A stretch of DNA of 47,103 nucleotides from positions 1 through 47,103 of the IMG/VR virus record IMGVR_UViG_3300045885_000359, one strand, 5' to 3'. Shown here piece after piece: positions 8,782 through 17,681 of the stretch (position 1 is the first letter of the stretch; every line of letters begins with the position of its first letter). The position numbers and the translations under genes were made by a program. Under the pieces are notes generated by a model, which was given only the letters and a program-made list of their open reading frames with translations, was not told the origin of the DNA and did no database searches. The DNA comes from a virus.

Positions 8782-10526
8782 CGCGCGTCTTCGGGGCGGT
8801 GCCGGCCGGCCAGCGTCGGCTGCGGAGCTCTGGCCGCTACAACTACAGCGCCCCCAGCACGCCGGCCTACCGGCCTCCTTCTCCCAGCACGCCGTTCTCC
8901 TGGGAGGCGCCGAGCTGGGCCCCGGCGAGCTGGACGACGCCGCCGACCCCGGCCGTGTCCGCCTCGCAGGCGCTGGACAAGGCCAAGTCGGGGCCGGCCC
9001 CGGCACCGGCGGCTTCTCCCACCGCGAGCACCCTGGCCAGCAGCTCTGCCCAGAATGCGCCTCCATCACCTCCAGCGTCACCCGTTTCTCCCACCACTCC
9101 CCCAGCGACGGGGCTGGCCAAGCTGGGGTCGCAGCCGCCGCCCGCACTGCCACAGCCGTCGAAGGGGCTGAGCGCGGACGACCTCGCCATGCTCCAGTGG
9201 CTGGGGCTGGGCGGGAGCGCGACCAAGCTGGGATCGTCCGCGCTGGGCGGCCTCGGCGCTCTCCTGGGCAAGGACACGGGCCTCGGCGGCCTCGCGAACA
9301 CCGGTTCGGCGGCCCTGGCGGGGCTGGGGGGCCTCATCAACGCCGGTCAGAACGTCTACAGCATCGCCAAGGGCGGTGACCCGGTCCTGGGGGCTCTGGG
9401 GGCCGCCAGCGGCGCGACCACGGCCCTGAAAGGCGGGGCGGAGGCCGCGAAGGCGCTCGGCTACGCGAGCCCCGCGCTCTCCGCGATCTCGACCGCCGCG
9501 CCCTACGCCGCGCTGGCCCTGGGCGCTGGTGGCGACATCTATAACGTTCTGCAGGGCAACATGTCGCCGGGTGCGGCGGGGCTCAACTTCGGGCTGAACG
9601 CGGCCAGCACCGCGCTCACCGCCCTGGCGTCTTCCAGCAGCGCGGCGCTCGGCGGCGTGGTGGGGCCCGTCACGGGGCTCATCAGCCAGGCCATCATGCG
9701 GAATTTCTCGAAGGCGCTCGCCCCCGACGTGCCACACCGCGTGCGTGAGGCGATGGAGGTCGGGCGCTCGATCGGGGCCAACCGGCAGGAGTTCGCCAAC
9801 CTCCGCTATGCGGAGACCCCGGACGCCTGGATGGACGCTGTGCGGCATCTCTGGAAGCCCGGTGCCGAATCGATGGCGACGGTCAACATGTACGACCGCC
9901 AGGGCAACCACCTGGGGGAGCTCAACGGAAACCACCCGGGGATCCCCCAGCTCTCCTTTGCCGACGCCACGCGGATCCTCCGCGAGGGGGGCAAGGTGCG
10001 GGGCGATCTGCAGGCGGGCGTGAACCCCGGCATGCTCACCGATGAATCCCAGCGGCTCACCGAGTGGCTGGACGCCACCCTGCGCCTGCACGGCGATGCC
10101 CAGGCCGGCAACGTCTACGCCAAGGGCATCGTCGCGAACCTGCAGGCAGCCAGGCAGAAGGCGGCGGCCGAGGCACAGGCGTACATCGCCTCGCCCGAGT
10201 ATCTGGAGCGCTACCAGTCAGGGGATGAGGCCCCGAATCCCGGGCTCGATGCCGCGCGGAAGATGGGGCAGCAGTTTGGCTCGCGCGCGCAGTCGGCGCT
10301 GCAGCGGCTCATCGAGCAGGACCCGGCCACGAAGGAGCGGACGCGCGTGGCGCACCGGCAATATCTTGGCTACGACGATCCGCAGTCGCAGTATTACGGC
10401 GCCGACGCGGCGACGATGGAGCAGTGGGCGCGCGAGGAGCGCCAGCGGCGTATCGATGAGGCCCAGCAGTACGGGCCGGTTTCTTCTGACGTGTTGCGGG
10501 CGGCGATCGCAGGACGGAGGGCGTAA
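8766..10526 (+). CDS. Putative internal virion / DNA-ejection protein 1
   Basis: A 586-residue protein. I start it at ATG 8766 because upstream codons of this frame belong to the neighbouring gene. Residues 15-140 are a low-complexity Pro/Ser/Ala linker that holds two copies of the dispersed TTCTCCCACC motif. Residues about 150-320 are Gly/Ala/Leu-rich with repeated LGGLG-type patterns, likely membrane-interacting. The C-terminal 250 residues are charged and helical. Three further long genes of similar style follow, matching the set of ejection proteins that podoviruses carry. No lytic transglycosylase motif was found. Confidence 0.6.
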   Translation: MAQGLARVFGAVPAGQRRLRSSGRYNYSAPSTPAYRPPSPSTPFSWEAPSWAPASWTTPPTPAVSASQALDKAKSGPAPAPAASPTASTLASSSAQNAPPSPPASPVSPTTPPATGLAKLGSQPPPALPQPSKGLSADDLAMLQWLGLGGSATKLGSSALGGLGALLGKDTGLGGLANTGSAALAGLGGLINAGQNVYSIAKGGDPVLGALGAASGATTALKGGAEAAKALGYASPALSAISTAAPYAALALGAGGDIYNVLQGNMSPGAAGLNFGLNAASTALTALASSSSAALGGVVGPVTGLISQAIMRNFSKALAPDVPHRVREAMEVGRSIGANRQEFANLRYAETPDAWMDAVRHLWKPGAESMATVNMYDRQGNHLGELNGNHPGIPQLSFADATRILREGGKVRGDLQAGVNPGMLTDESQRLTEWLDATLRLHGDAQAGNVYAKGIVANLQAARQKAAAEAQAYIASPEYLERYQSGDEAPNPGLDAARKMGQQFGSRAQSALQRLIEQDPATKERTRVAHRQYLGYDDPQSQYYGADAATMEQWAREERQRRIDEAQQYGPVSSDVLRAAIAGRRA

Positions 10527-11374
10527 TGCCGTACGGCACGATGTTCGGATTCGAGGGGCCCTGGCTGCCGGACTTCTCGCCGGTCGACGAGCTGTATCCG
10601 ACGCTCGACTTCGATTTCTCCTACCGGCCGGAGTCGGACTACCTCGGCTACAACCCGGGCGAGTGGGACAACGTCGGCTCGATCGTCAACGAGTACCCGA
10701 ATCTGCCCATCGATCTGAGCTACCCGGATTACGGGCTCCCGGAGATCGAGGAGCGCCCGGTGCTCGACCCGGGCAAGTTCTCGCTGAGCGGCGAGCCGCC
10801 GACGCAGATGGACATCATGCGCGACGCGGTGACGCCGTCGCAGTACGCGACGCCCTACGAGCTGGTCAAGCGCGAAGGCTTCTTCGAGGCGCCGCCGACG
10901 CAGTTCGATCTGGGCGGCCGGATCGGCGATTACTGGGATCCCGTGGTCTCCCATGGCTCCGAGCCGTCGACCCGCATGCAGTGGCCGGGGCTCGGCACCA
11001 TCACCGGCAACCTGCCCGGTGACCTCAGCGAGAGCGCGGTCACGCCCCGCGGGCCCGGCTCGCCGTTGTCGCGGATCCTCTCGGCACTCGGCTCCGGGGG
11101 CAAGGGGCTCGGCTCCGCCCTGGGGGATGCGCTCGGAGACGTGATCGGCGGCGCGAAGGCGGGGGCGAGCGCGCTCAGAATCGGCGAGCCGCCCGGCACG
11201 CCTTCCCCGGTGTCGGCGATGGCGGTCCCGCGCGCCCAGGTGCTGGCCCAGCCGAAGGGCGCGGAGCTCGCGGCGGCCTTCACGCCGTTCTCGCCCGAGC
11301 TCAGCACGCCGGGCGGGGGCATGGGGGCCCTGGAACGACTGATGGCTCGCAGTAGTGGAGGAGCACGCGGATGA
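10526..11374 (+). CDS. Putative internal virion protein 2
   Basis: A 282-residue protein whose start overlaps the previous stop (TAATG). The first 130 residues are acidic and aromatic, with many Tyr/Asp/Pro and almost no Lys. The middle contains a Gly/Ala-rich stretch (LGSALGDALGDVIGGAKAG) that could insert into membranes, and the end is Pro-rich. Context among long Gly/Ala-rich genes suggests a companion ejection protein. No known family recognised. Confidence 0.5.
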   Translation: MPYGTMFGFEGPWLPDFSPVDELYPTLDFDFSYRPESDYLGYNPGEWDNVGSIVNEYPNLPIDLSYPDYGLPEIEERPVLDPGKFSLSGEPPTQMDIMRDAVTPSQYATPYELVKREGFFEAPPTQFDLGGRIGDYWDPVVSHGSEPSTRMQWPGLGTITGNLPGDLSESAVTPRGPGSPLSRILSALGSGGKGLGSALGDALGDVIGGAKAGASALRIGEPPGTPSPVSAMAVPRAQVLAQPKGAELAAAFTPFSPELSTPGGGMGALERLMARSSGGARG

Positions 11375-12321
11375 CGCAGTACGCCCCGGACGCCTTCAAG
11401 GTCACCGATCTCTCGCCCGAGCAGCAGGCGGAATACTGGAGGACGAGGTTTGGCTACACCGGCACCGGCACGCCGACCGACGCCGATCTCGGCTACACGC
11501 CGCCCGCGGGCCCGCAGAGTCCCACGTCGCCGATCAGCCGCACGCCGTACAGCCTGAACACCGGCTTCGACGACAGCCTCCGGGTGCTCACGGGAGGAAG
11601 TGGAGGGCTCGCCTCGCTCCTGGAAGATCCCGAGGCGCTGTCGGCGTACACGCGGCCCCAGGACTTCATGATGCCGCGCACGCAGGAAGCGCTCGATGCC
11701 TTCCGCAACCTGCAGCTTGAGAGCGCGTCGGGCTTGCGCGATGTCCTCGCTCATCCGGCCCAGGGCCAGCCGGAGATCGAGCGCGCGCTGTTCGAGCGCC
11801 AGCGTGAAGACGTGGAACGGCTCGCCCTGCGCGAGCGGCAGAAGAGCACCGAAGGCGCGTTCGGGCGCGGCGTCGGTCTCTCGACGATCCTCAACGACCG
11901 GCTGACCGACATCAATCGCGAGGAGATGGATGCAACCACGCGCGCGCGGCGCGAGGCCATCCTCGGCGCCGGCGCCGAGGCCCGCGCGCAGGAAGGCGCA
12001 CGCCTGGCCGCGCTCGGCCAGGGTTATCAGATGGGCACGGGCGGGCTGCAGTCCGATGCGAACGTCTTCTTCCAGAACGCGCGCAACGAGGCCGCCGCCA
12101 ACCAGTTCGGCATCTCGACGGCGGCCACGAACATGACGAACCGCCTCAACCGCGAGTTGCAGGAACAGCAGTTTGCTACCGAGCTGAATTCGCGCGAGGA
12201 CCTGGAAAAGCGCCGCCACGATCTCGCGCGCGAGCTGCAGCGCAACCAGCTTCTGGCCTCAGGGATCGGTGCGGGCATCGGCGGCCTCGCCGGGCTATTC
12301 GCGCCGCCGACGCGGGGGTAG
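11371..12321 (+). CDS. Putative internal virion protein 3, coiled coil with glycine zipper
   Basis: A 316-residue protein overlapping the previous stop by four bases (ATGA). Residues about 120-290 are highly charged, Ala/Glu/Arg/Gln-rich and probably a long coiled coil. The C-terminus is a glycine zipper (IGAGIGGLAGLF), a pattern associated with membrane insertion or oligomer pores. Together with its neighbours it fits the set of proteins ejected to build a trans-envelope channel. This is inferred from architecture and position, not from a recognised domain. Confidence 0.55.
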   Translation: MTQYAPDAFKVTDLSPEQQAEYWRTRFGYTGTGTPTDADLGYTPPAGPQSPTSPISRTPYSLNTGFDDSLRVLTGGSGGLASLLEDPEALSAYTRPQDFMMPRTQEALDAFRNLQLESASGLRDVLAHPAQGQPEIERALFERQREDVERLALRERQKSTEGAFGRGVGLSTILNDRLTDINREEMDATTRARREAILGAGAEARAQEGARLAALGQGYQMGTGGLQSDANVFFQNARNEAAANQFGISTAATNMTNRLNRELQEQQFATELNSREDLEKRRHDLARELQRNQLLASGIGAGIGGLAGLFAPPTRG

Positions 12322-12324
12322 ACG

Positions 12325-14265
12325 ATGGCAAGCCCACTGGTCGCGATCCTGGCCGGCATCGGCTCCGGCATCGGGGGCTGGGGCGAGGTCGCGCGTGAGA
12401 CGCGCCGCCTGCAGTACGAGGCCGATCGCGCGGCGGCGGATCGCGCTCTGCGCGAGCGCACCCTGCAGGCGCAGATCGATCAAGAGGCGGCCGATCGCGC
12501 GTTCAAGGTGCGGCAGCTCGAGGCCGCGCAGATCCCGATGGCGCGGCTGCGAGACATGGGGATCCTCCCGCCCGGCATGACCTTCTCCCCCGAAGATCGC
12601 TGGCCCGTGGCGGGCCTGAACGAGCTGGTCACCATGGCGACCAAGCGGGCCGAGCTCGAAGATGCCGAGAAATCGCGCAGGGCGATCGCCGGCTTCAATC
12701 CCTTCGAGGCGGTGCCTCCGGCGCCGGGCGCGACCGCGGCGCCGAGGCCGGCGATCACGCCGACCCCGCCCCCGCTGGATCCCCTGCGGCAGAGCGGCAT
12801 TCTGCCGTCGATCGTGCCGCCCCAGGTGCGCGCCGACGAGACGGCGCGAATGCTGGAGCTGGAGCCGCAGACGACCACGACCCAGGACGCCGCCCGGATC
12901 ATCCCTGGCGTCCCGCCGCCGTTGCGGGAGGCTGATGCTGGGATGACGCGGGACAGCTACCTCGCGCACGTCCAGGCGCTGAACCGCGGGCTGGGCCGCC
13001 CCGAAGACGCGCCGTGGCCGGAAAGCCCGCCGAGCGGCCTGGAGACCGAGGAGGGCCGCGCGGCCCTGGCCCACCAGGACATCCTCGCCCAGGGCCGTGA
13101 GCCCGATGTGTCGACGTTCGCGGCTTCTCCCACCACGGTGCCGAGCGGCGCTCCGGCAGCTCCGGCAGCTCAGCCGCGTTCTCTCACCGCGGAGGCCGCG
13201 CCGACCGGGCGCCCGACGGCCTCCGACGTGTACTCGGACTATCGACGCCGGGTTGACGAGACGGCGCGAAAGCGGAACGCGTACTTCAGGTATCTCGTCG
13301 CGAACCGCATGAAGCCGGATGACGCGCGGCAGGCGGCGGCCGAGGCGTACCCCATGCCGCAGGAGCCGAAGCCCCTGGCCTACGGGCGCGAGCAGAACGT
13401 CTCTCTCGACGGCCAGGGTGTCTACGAGGGCGAGCGGAAGGTCACCACGCAGCTCCGTCAGGACGCCAGAGGTAACTGGTACGCGCACAGCATCGACGAC
13501 CGGGGCCAGCCGGTCGGCCAGCCGCGGCTCCTTGGCAGCGGCATGGTCAACCCTGGCCAGGAGTACGTGATCGCCGGGCGGGATCTGCGCGCGGCCGAAG
13601 CTAGCGGTGACAAGCAGAGGATCGCGGCGGCGCAGAAGCACCTCGCCCGGATGCGGCAGATCGTCGCGCCGGCCGGCGGGACCGTTCTCGACCCCGATGG
13701 CAACGTCATCGCGGTGGTGCCGCTGGCGCCGACTGCCGGCGAGCGGGAGCGGGCGGCGGCGTACGAGGCCGGGATGGCGATCCTGGAGTATTACGAGCAG
13801 AAGCTGGCGGAGATGACGTTGCCCGGCAGTCCGCTAGAGCGCGCGCTCCGCACGCCCGGCGCGTACGCCAAGCAGTATTTCCAGACGGACGAAAACGCGG
13901 TGGCGTTCAAGGCGATGGTCACGGCTGCGCGAGGTCTGTTCGTGAAGATGCTGGGCGACACCGGCCAGCTCAGCGACCAGGACAAGAAGGATGTCGAGGC
14001 GGCGATGCCGACCATGGTGCCGCCGGACACGGCGGCCGTCACCATGCAGAAGATCCGCAACATGAAGGAGATCGTCACGAGGATCCGGGCCCGGCAGCAG
14101 GCGGCCTCGCCGCAGGCTGCTTCTCCCACCGCTAGCCCGCCGCGGCCGACTCCTGCGCCCGCGGCGCCCGCGGCTCCAGCAGCGCCCGCGCAGCCGGCCC
14201 AGAGGGTTCAGGAGTGGCGACGTGATTCCACCGGCAAGCTGGTACCGGTACCGGTGGCGCCATGA
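12325..14265 (+). CDS. Putative internal virion / DNA-transfer protein 4
   Basis: A 646-residue protein. It opens with a glycine-zipper helix (VAILAGIGSGIGGWG), then a charged coiled coil to about residue 130. Pro/Ala-rich linkers follow, one with a copy of the dispersed motif at 13125. Residues about 490-600 (FVKMLGDTGQLSDQDKK... AAVTMQKIRNMKEIV) resemble a conserved helical block seen in phage DNA-ejection proteins. The C-terminus is again Pro/Ala-rich, with a motif copy at 14121. It overlaps the next gene by four bases. Confidence 0.6.
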   Translation: MASPLVAILAGIGSGIGGWGEVARETRRLQYEADRAAADRALRERTLQAQIDQEAADRAFKVRQLEAAQIPMARLRDMGILPPGMTFSPEDRWPVAGLNELVTMATKRAELEDAEKSRRAIAGFNPFEAVPPAPGATAAPRPAITPTPPPLDPLRQSGILPSIVPPQVRADETARMLELEPQTTTTQDAARIIPGVPPPLREADAGMTRDSYLAHVQALNRGLGRPEDAPWPESPPSGLETEEGRAALAHQDILAQGREPDVSTFAASPTTVPSGAPAAPAAQPRSLTAEAAPTGRPTASDVYSDYRRRVDETARKRNAYFRYLVANRMKPDDARQAAAEAYPMPQEPKPLAYGREQNVSLDGQGVYEGERKVTTQLRQDARGNWYAHSIDDRGQPVGQPRLLGSGMVNPGQEYVIAGRDLRAAEASGDKQRIAAAQKHLARMRQIVAPAGGTVLDPDGNVIAVVPLAPTAGERERAAAYEAGMAILEYYEQKLAEMTLPGSPLERALRTPGAYAKQYFQTDENAVAFKAMVTAARGLFVKMLGDTGQLSDQDKKDVEAAMPTMVPPDTAAVTMQKIRNMKEIVTRIRARQQAASPQAASPTASPPRPTPAPAAPAAPAAPAQPAQRVQEWRRDSTGKLVPVPVAP

Positions 14266-16061
14266 AGATCGTCAACTACGGCGGCCAGGCGCACAAGTTC
14301 CCGGATGACGCGAGCGACGCCGAGATCCGCGCCACCCTGGAGTCCGCGGACGCGAACCGCTCGACCTACCAGAAGATCACGGGGCTGGCGACCGATGCGG
14401 CCGGCAAGATCATCACGAACATCGGCAACGCGATCATCAGCCCGCTGACGGCGATCCCCGGCGCGCAGCAGCTCCTGGAGAAGCTGCCGGATGTAGAGAT
14501 CAGCGTGACGGACGACAAGGGCCGGCCCGTGATGGGCGCCGGGCGCTACGGCGGTGGCATGTTCTCGAAGGAAGCCGCGGCGGCGGGCACGGAGGCGGGC
14601 TACGCCTCGGCGCGTCCGATCGCCAAGGACTACATCGTGCCGCAGACGCCCGTCGAGGCCGCAACGCAGGCGGCGACGCTGGCGGTGGGGCCGGCGGCGA
14701 TAGCACTGAAGGGCTCGAAGTTCGCCGCGCCAATCGTGAAGGCCGCGCCCAACCTCGCCCGGCAGCTCTTCGGCGGGCCGACGCCCGCGGTGGTCGAGAA
14801 GGCCGTGACGAAGTACGGGCCCGCGGTGGGCCGCACCGCGACCGGCGCGCTGGCGGGAGAAACCGCCGGGCAGCTCAGCGGCGAGGACGCCGGTGTCGGG
14901 GGCATGCTGGGTGGCCTCAGCACGGCGGTGGGAGAAGGCATCAACCTGGCGACGCCGTTCCTGGCGCGGATCCTGGGCGGCGGCAAGCAACAGGTGAACC
15001 GGCTCGACACGCAGCGGGTGATGGACACGCTGGAAGAGCTTGCCCCGGAGTTCCGGGGCACCACGCACACGAAGCCGACGTTCATGTCCGGGCCCGGCCG
15101 CGCGCCCGAGGACATGCAGCGCCTGGTGCGCGGCGAGGGGCTGGAGGTCCTGGGCGCACAGAAGGAAGCCACCCATCAGGCGGTCGAGAAGGGGCTGGTC
15201 GGGGTCACCGGGACTTCCTGGAACCAGGTCCTCAAGCCCGGCGAGATCCCGATGCCGTCGCTCGGCACGCGCACGAAGCCCTTCGATGCCTCGAAGCCGG
15301 CGGGGATCTCGCTGCGCGCCGCCAACGAAGAGCTCACGCGCGTCGGCGACATGCTGCACGGACGCCTGCCGCTCGATCCGCGCTACCGCGAGGTGCCGAT
15401 CGACAAGCTCTACGCGCAGCTCCGCAAGGAGATCGGCGATGGCATCGAGCTCGCGGGCGGCACTCAGGGGCCGGCGCTGCGCGCGATGTGGGAGACGGGG
15501 CAGACCAACTACCACCGGGGCCGGCAGCTCTACGACTGGCTGCGCGACACCACGGGGCTGATCGACAACAACGGCTACCTGAACATGCGCGTGCTACAGA
15601 AGACCCTGAAGGACGATCCGCAGAAGGTGGCGAAGCTCGTCGATGCCATTGGTCCCGACGACTACAAGAAACTCGAAAACGCCGTCTTCCGCGGAGCGTT
15701 CCCGATGAAGACCGATCGCCCGATCACCGGCGAGGGCGGCCACCTGTCAGCACTCCGGCAATTCTTCCGCCGCGAGGGCGGCGAGGGCTCGCTGCGCTCG
15801 ATCCAGATCCCGGTGCTGACCCTGTTCCCGAACACCGGGCAGTACGTCGGCAAGGTGCCCCAGCGCGCGGTGCCGGAGGTCCTGCAGCGCGGCGTGACGG
15901 GGTTCTCGCAGAGCGTGGGCATCAATCCCGAGAATCAGCCGCACCCGGTGACGGCTGGCGCGCAGAAGGGCGCGGCGAAGACAGGGTCGGGGCTGCAGGA
16001 AGCCGCGAGGCTGTGGACGCTCGGCGCGCGGCGGATTCTTCCAGCGTCGCTGTTCCAGTGA
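14262..16061 (+). CDS. Putative large internal virion protein 5
   Basis: A 599-residue protein. The first 35 residues (HKFPDDASDAEIRATLES) are a sequence pattern common at the N-terminus of phage internal proteins. Residues about 120-240 are hydrophobic, with helices rich in Ala, Gly and Val and one LAGETAG segment suited to membrane contact. The last 300 residues are charged and mixed helical. It is the last of five consecutive long genes and directly precedes lysis candidates. It overlaps the next frame as GTGA. The ejection role is inferred. Confidence 0.6.
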   Translation: MKIVNYGGQAHKFPDDASDAEIRATLESADANRSTYQKITGLATDAAGKIITNIGNAIISPLTAIPGAQQLLEKLPDVEISVTDDKGRPVMGAGRYGGGMFSKEAAAAGTEAGYASARPIAKDYIVPQTPVEAATQAATLAVGPAAIALKGSKFAAPIVKAAPNLARQLFGGPTPAVVEKAVTKYGPAVGRTATGALAGETAGQLSGEDAGVGGMLGGLSTAVGEGINLATPFLARILGGGKQQVNRLDTQRVMDTLEELAPEFRGTTHTKPTFMSGPGRAPEDMQRLVRGEGLEVLGAQKEATHQAVEKGLVGVTGTSWNQVLKPGEIPMPSLGTRTKPFDASKPAGISLRAANEELTRVGDMLHGRLPLDPRYREVPIDKLYAQLRKEIGDGIELAGGTQGPALRAMWETGQTNYHRGRQLYDWLRDTTGLIDNNGYLNMRVLQKTLKDDPQKVAKLVDAIGPDDYKKLENAVFRGAFPMKTDRPITGEGGHLSALRQFFRREGGEGSLRSIQIPVLTLFPNTGQYVGKVPQRAVPEVLQRGVTGFSQSVGINPENQPHPVTAGAQKGAAKTGSGLQEAARLWTLGARRILPASLFQ

Positions 16062-16426
16062 GAATCGCGCTTGCCGTCCTCGCGGGTGCGCTGGCGTGGG
16101 GCGTGACCTCGAGCTGCGATAGCGACGCGCGCTGGGAGAAAACAGGAGGTGACGATGGCCGTCGTACTCATGTTGCTCATCAAGCTGGTGCTGGTGCTGG
16201 TGATTCTCGGGTTAATCGGTGCGGTGTTGCAGTGGATCGTCGGCATGTCGCCCGTGCCAGAACCCCCGAAGTCGTGGATCATCTGGGCGGTGTGGGCGGT
16301 GATCGGCTTGTTCATGCTGTGGGTGCTGGTGGCAGCGCTCACGGGGAGCTTCCCACCCGGCTGGTTCGCGCTACCGAAGTGAGCGCCGGGGGCGGTGCGA
16401 CCGCTGTACCGCCCCCGGCCGCGTGA
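16058..16426 (+). CDS. Signal-sequence peptide, possible small lipoprotein overlapping the holin gene
   Basis: GTG 16058 overlaps the previous stop as GTGA. The first 20 residues (VRIALAVLAGALAWGVTSSC) look like a signal peptide ending in a weak lipobox with a Cys. The following 15 residues are polar. The frame then stays open for a further 85 codons across the holin candidate, where composition becomes Arg/Gly/Val-rich and looks non-coding. The real product may act as an outer-membrane spanin-like lipoprotein or just be a leader peptide. The start and N-terminus are credible; the full length is not. Confidence 0.4.
   Translation: MRIALAVLAGALAWGVTSSCDSDARWEKTGGDDGRRTHVAHQAGAGAGDSRVNRCGVAVDRRHVARARTPEVVDHLGGVGGDRLVHAVGAGGSAHGELPTRLVRATEVSAGGGATAVPPPAA
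16155..16382 (+). CDS. Holin candidate, two transmembrane helices
   Basis: A 75-residue protein. ATG 16155 is preceded at five bases by AGGAGG; GTG 16149 is possible too. Residues about 3-30 are one strong hydrophobic helix, a short Pro-rich turn (SPVPEPPKS) follows, and residues about 40-64 are a second helix, leaving a short polar tail. Size and topology match two-helix holins, which permeabilise the cytoplasmic membrane at the end of infection. It is the last gene of the late operon before a terminator. No endolysin lies beside it, so the role is provisional. Confidence 0.6.
   Translation: MAVVLMLLIKLVLVLVILGLIGAVLQWIVGMSPVPEPPKSWIIWAVWAVIGLFMLWVLVAALTGSFPPGWFALPK
16385..16419. terminator. 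Hairpin between convergent transcripts
   Basis: A perfect 12-bp inverted repeat, GCCGGGGGCGGT and ACCGCCCCCGGC, with an 11-base loop. It lies between the end of the late plus-strand genes and the end of the minus-strand gene. There is no long U-tract on either side, so it may act as a bidirectional stop or mRNA-protecting hairpin. Confidence 0.6.
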
Positions 16427-16436
16427 CGACCCTCAG

Positions 16437-16961
16437 TTACCCGCTCATTAGCTCTTCTACGTCCGGCGACACGAAGGCGTCGGCGATCTCCGGGGGCGGG
16501 GCTTTCCTCGGACGTATATCCGTGGCGCGTGCGACAGATCCGACGGTGCGCGACGACCGGAGCACCCGCTTCAGCAGCAGGTACTCATCGCGCCACCTAT
16601 TGTAGAGGTCCCACGTCTCGCCGACATCGTCCATGAATTTCCCGATGTCTTCTGGTAGCGGAAGACTGCGTGCTCGTAGTCGAGCGTTTGTGACCCACGA
16701 CTGCATCTCGGCGAGCAACGGATCTTCGGGCGGTGGCGCGCTCGGTGGCGGCAGCCCTTTCAGTATGTCGCGCCACCATTTCAACAACTCATTTGCAACT
16801 ACCGATGCTGGAATCCCGTGGCGCCGGTAGTTCACGCGCGTTCCTTCGCCACGCATGGCAGCCCAGCGTTCGTATTGGGCGGGGGTCCAGCCTCGGAGGC
16901 GGCAGACTTCTTCGGGCGAGAGTAGGTCGCTGCGCTGGCGTTTAACTTTGGGACTGCCCAT
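16437..16961 (-). CDS. Unknown minus-strand protein at the switch region, possible regulator
   Basis: A 174-residue protein. The start at 16961 has a very strong GGAGGAGAGG sequence upstream. Residues about 13-35 (LLSPEEVCRLRGWTPAQYERW) look like a helix-turn-helix-like or DNA-adaptor segment. The body is charged, with a PPPSAPPPED linker and many Trp/Arg. It is divergent from the HTH gene at 17275 and shares a 313-base control region with it, the position expected of an immunity or lysogeny gene. A cI-type repressor fold or peptidase domain is not visible, so repression is only inferred. Confidence 0.6.
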   Translation of the reverse strand: MGSPKVKRQRSDLLSPEEVCRLRGWTPAQYERWAAMRGEGTRVNYRRHGIPASVVANELLKWWRDILKGLPPPSAPPPEDPLLAEMQSWVTNARLRARSLPLPEDIGKFMDDVGETWDLYNRWRDEYLLLKRVLRSSRTVGSVARATDIRPRKAPPPEIADAFVSPDVEELMSG

Positions 16962-17274
16962 GGCTCCTCTCCTCCATATTGTGTAAGCCTATGCTTTCAT
17001 GAGCAGAAGTCTCATGATCGACCCCCGGTTACTAGGCTAACACGTTTTTAGGTAATTGGTAGTCAACTGAAGTAAGACTGAAACGCTCCTGAAGCGTCCT
17101 GTCCATGGGCGTCACGGGTGTAACAAAGGCCGACACCTGTAGGCTTGAAGCCTGGCGGACGCTGCCGAGCGCGACGCAATTACGGTAAGATGGGTCTTGA
17201 CATGGGCGGGTCGACCGGCGCAGCATCCCCCCGTGCTACGAGAAAACCACCGGCCATGGAACAGGAATGACGCG
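16962..17274. promoter_or_regulatory. Divergent control region with operator-like palindromes
   Basis: This gap is clearly less GC-rich than its surroundings. It contains TCATGAG-N7-CTCATGA (16997-17017), a GGTGT...ACACC pair near 17120-17140 and the palindrome AGGCTTGAAGCCT. On the minus strand TTGACT (about 17065) is a possible -35 box leading to the 16961 gene. On the plus strand TTGACA occurs near 17194. No convincing open frame lies in it. It probably holds divergent promoters and operators of the lysis-lysogeny switch. Confidence 0.5.
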
Positions 17275-17625
17275 ATGGCACGGGACACGCATAAGCGCCC
17301 GACCCTTCAGGGGTTTAGCCGGGCCGAGATCACCGTAATTCGCCGGGATCCCTACCGCCGGGCGCTCCGGGACTGGCTGACCGCTGGGGGCTGGAACCGT
17401 TCGGACTTCGCCGGGCTCGCCAAGGATCCCGGCTACTTACCCCTCAAGCGCGACCTGCACGAGGAGGGGATCCACCTGCGGGAGATCGCCGAGCACGTCG
17501 GCGTCTCCATCCCCATGGTGAGCCGGGCCCTGTCCGGGTCGATGCCGTCGCCCCGGGTGATCCGGGGCGCCCAGGAGCTCCTGGCCCGGCACCGGAGGAA
17601 GAAACCGGCCAGGCGCTCGGCCTGA
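17275..17625 (+). CDS. Small HTH transcriptional regulator
   Basis: A 116-residue basic protein. ATG 17275 is chosen because the longer frame from 17197 runs through control DNA and AGGAA lies nearby. Residues about 68-88 (LREIAEHVGVSIPMVSRALSG) are a clear helix-turn-helix of the LacI/Cro-like type, and the C-terminus is strongly basic (RHRRKKPARRS). With no ligand-binding or dimerisation domain it resembles a Cro-like or antirepressor-type DNA-binding protein. It is the first gene of the rightward early operon and faces the divergent control region, so it probably controls that region. Confidence 0.7.
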   Translation: MARDTHKRPTLQGFSRAEITVIRRDPYRRALRDWLTAGGWNRSDFAGLAKDPGYLPLKRDLHEEGIHLREIAEHVGVSIPMVSRALSGSMPSPRVIRGAQELLARHRRKKPARRSA

Positions 17626-17649
17626 GCCCCTAGCAGTTCCCGGATTCTG

Positions 17650-17674
17650 CCTGCGGCCCCGTGGTCGCCGCAGG
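17650..17674 (+). promoter_or_regulatory. Hairpin overlapping the ribosome-binding site of the next gene
   Basis: CCTGCGGC (17650-17657) pairs with GCCGCAGG (17667-17674) across a nine-base loop. The right arm includes the first bases of AGGAG, the Shine-Dalgarno of the gene at 17682. The structure could lower translation of that gene or attenuate transcription after the regulator gene. Confidence 0.4.
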
Positions 17675-17681
17675 AGCTGTC

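Noticed and set aside
17032-17226. Minus-strand frame of 64 codons in the divergent control region
   Set aside because: No Shine-Dalgarno, mixed composition and overlap with operator-like repeats; more likely control DNA.
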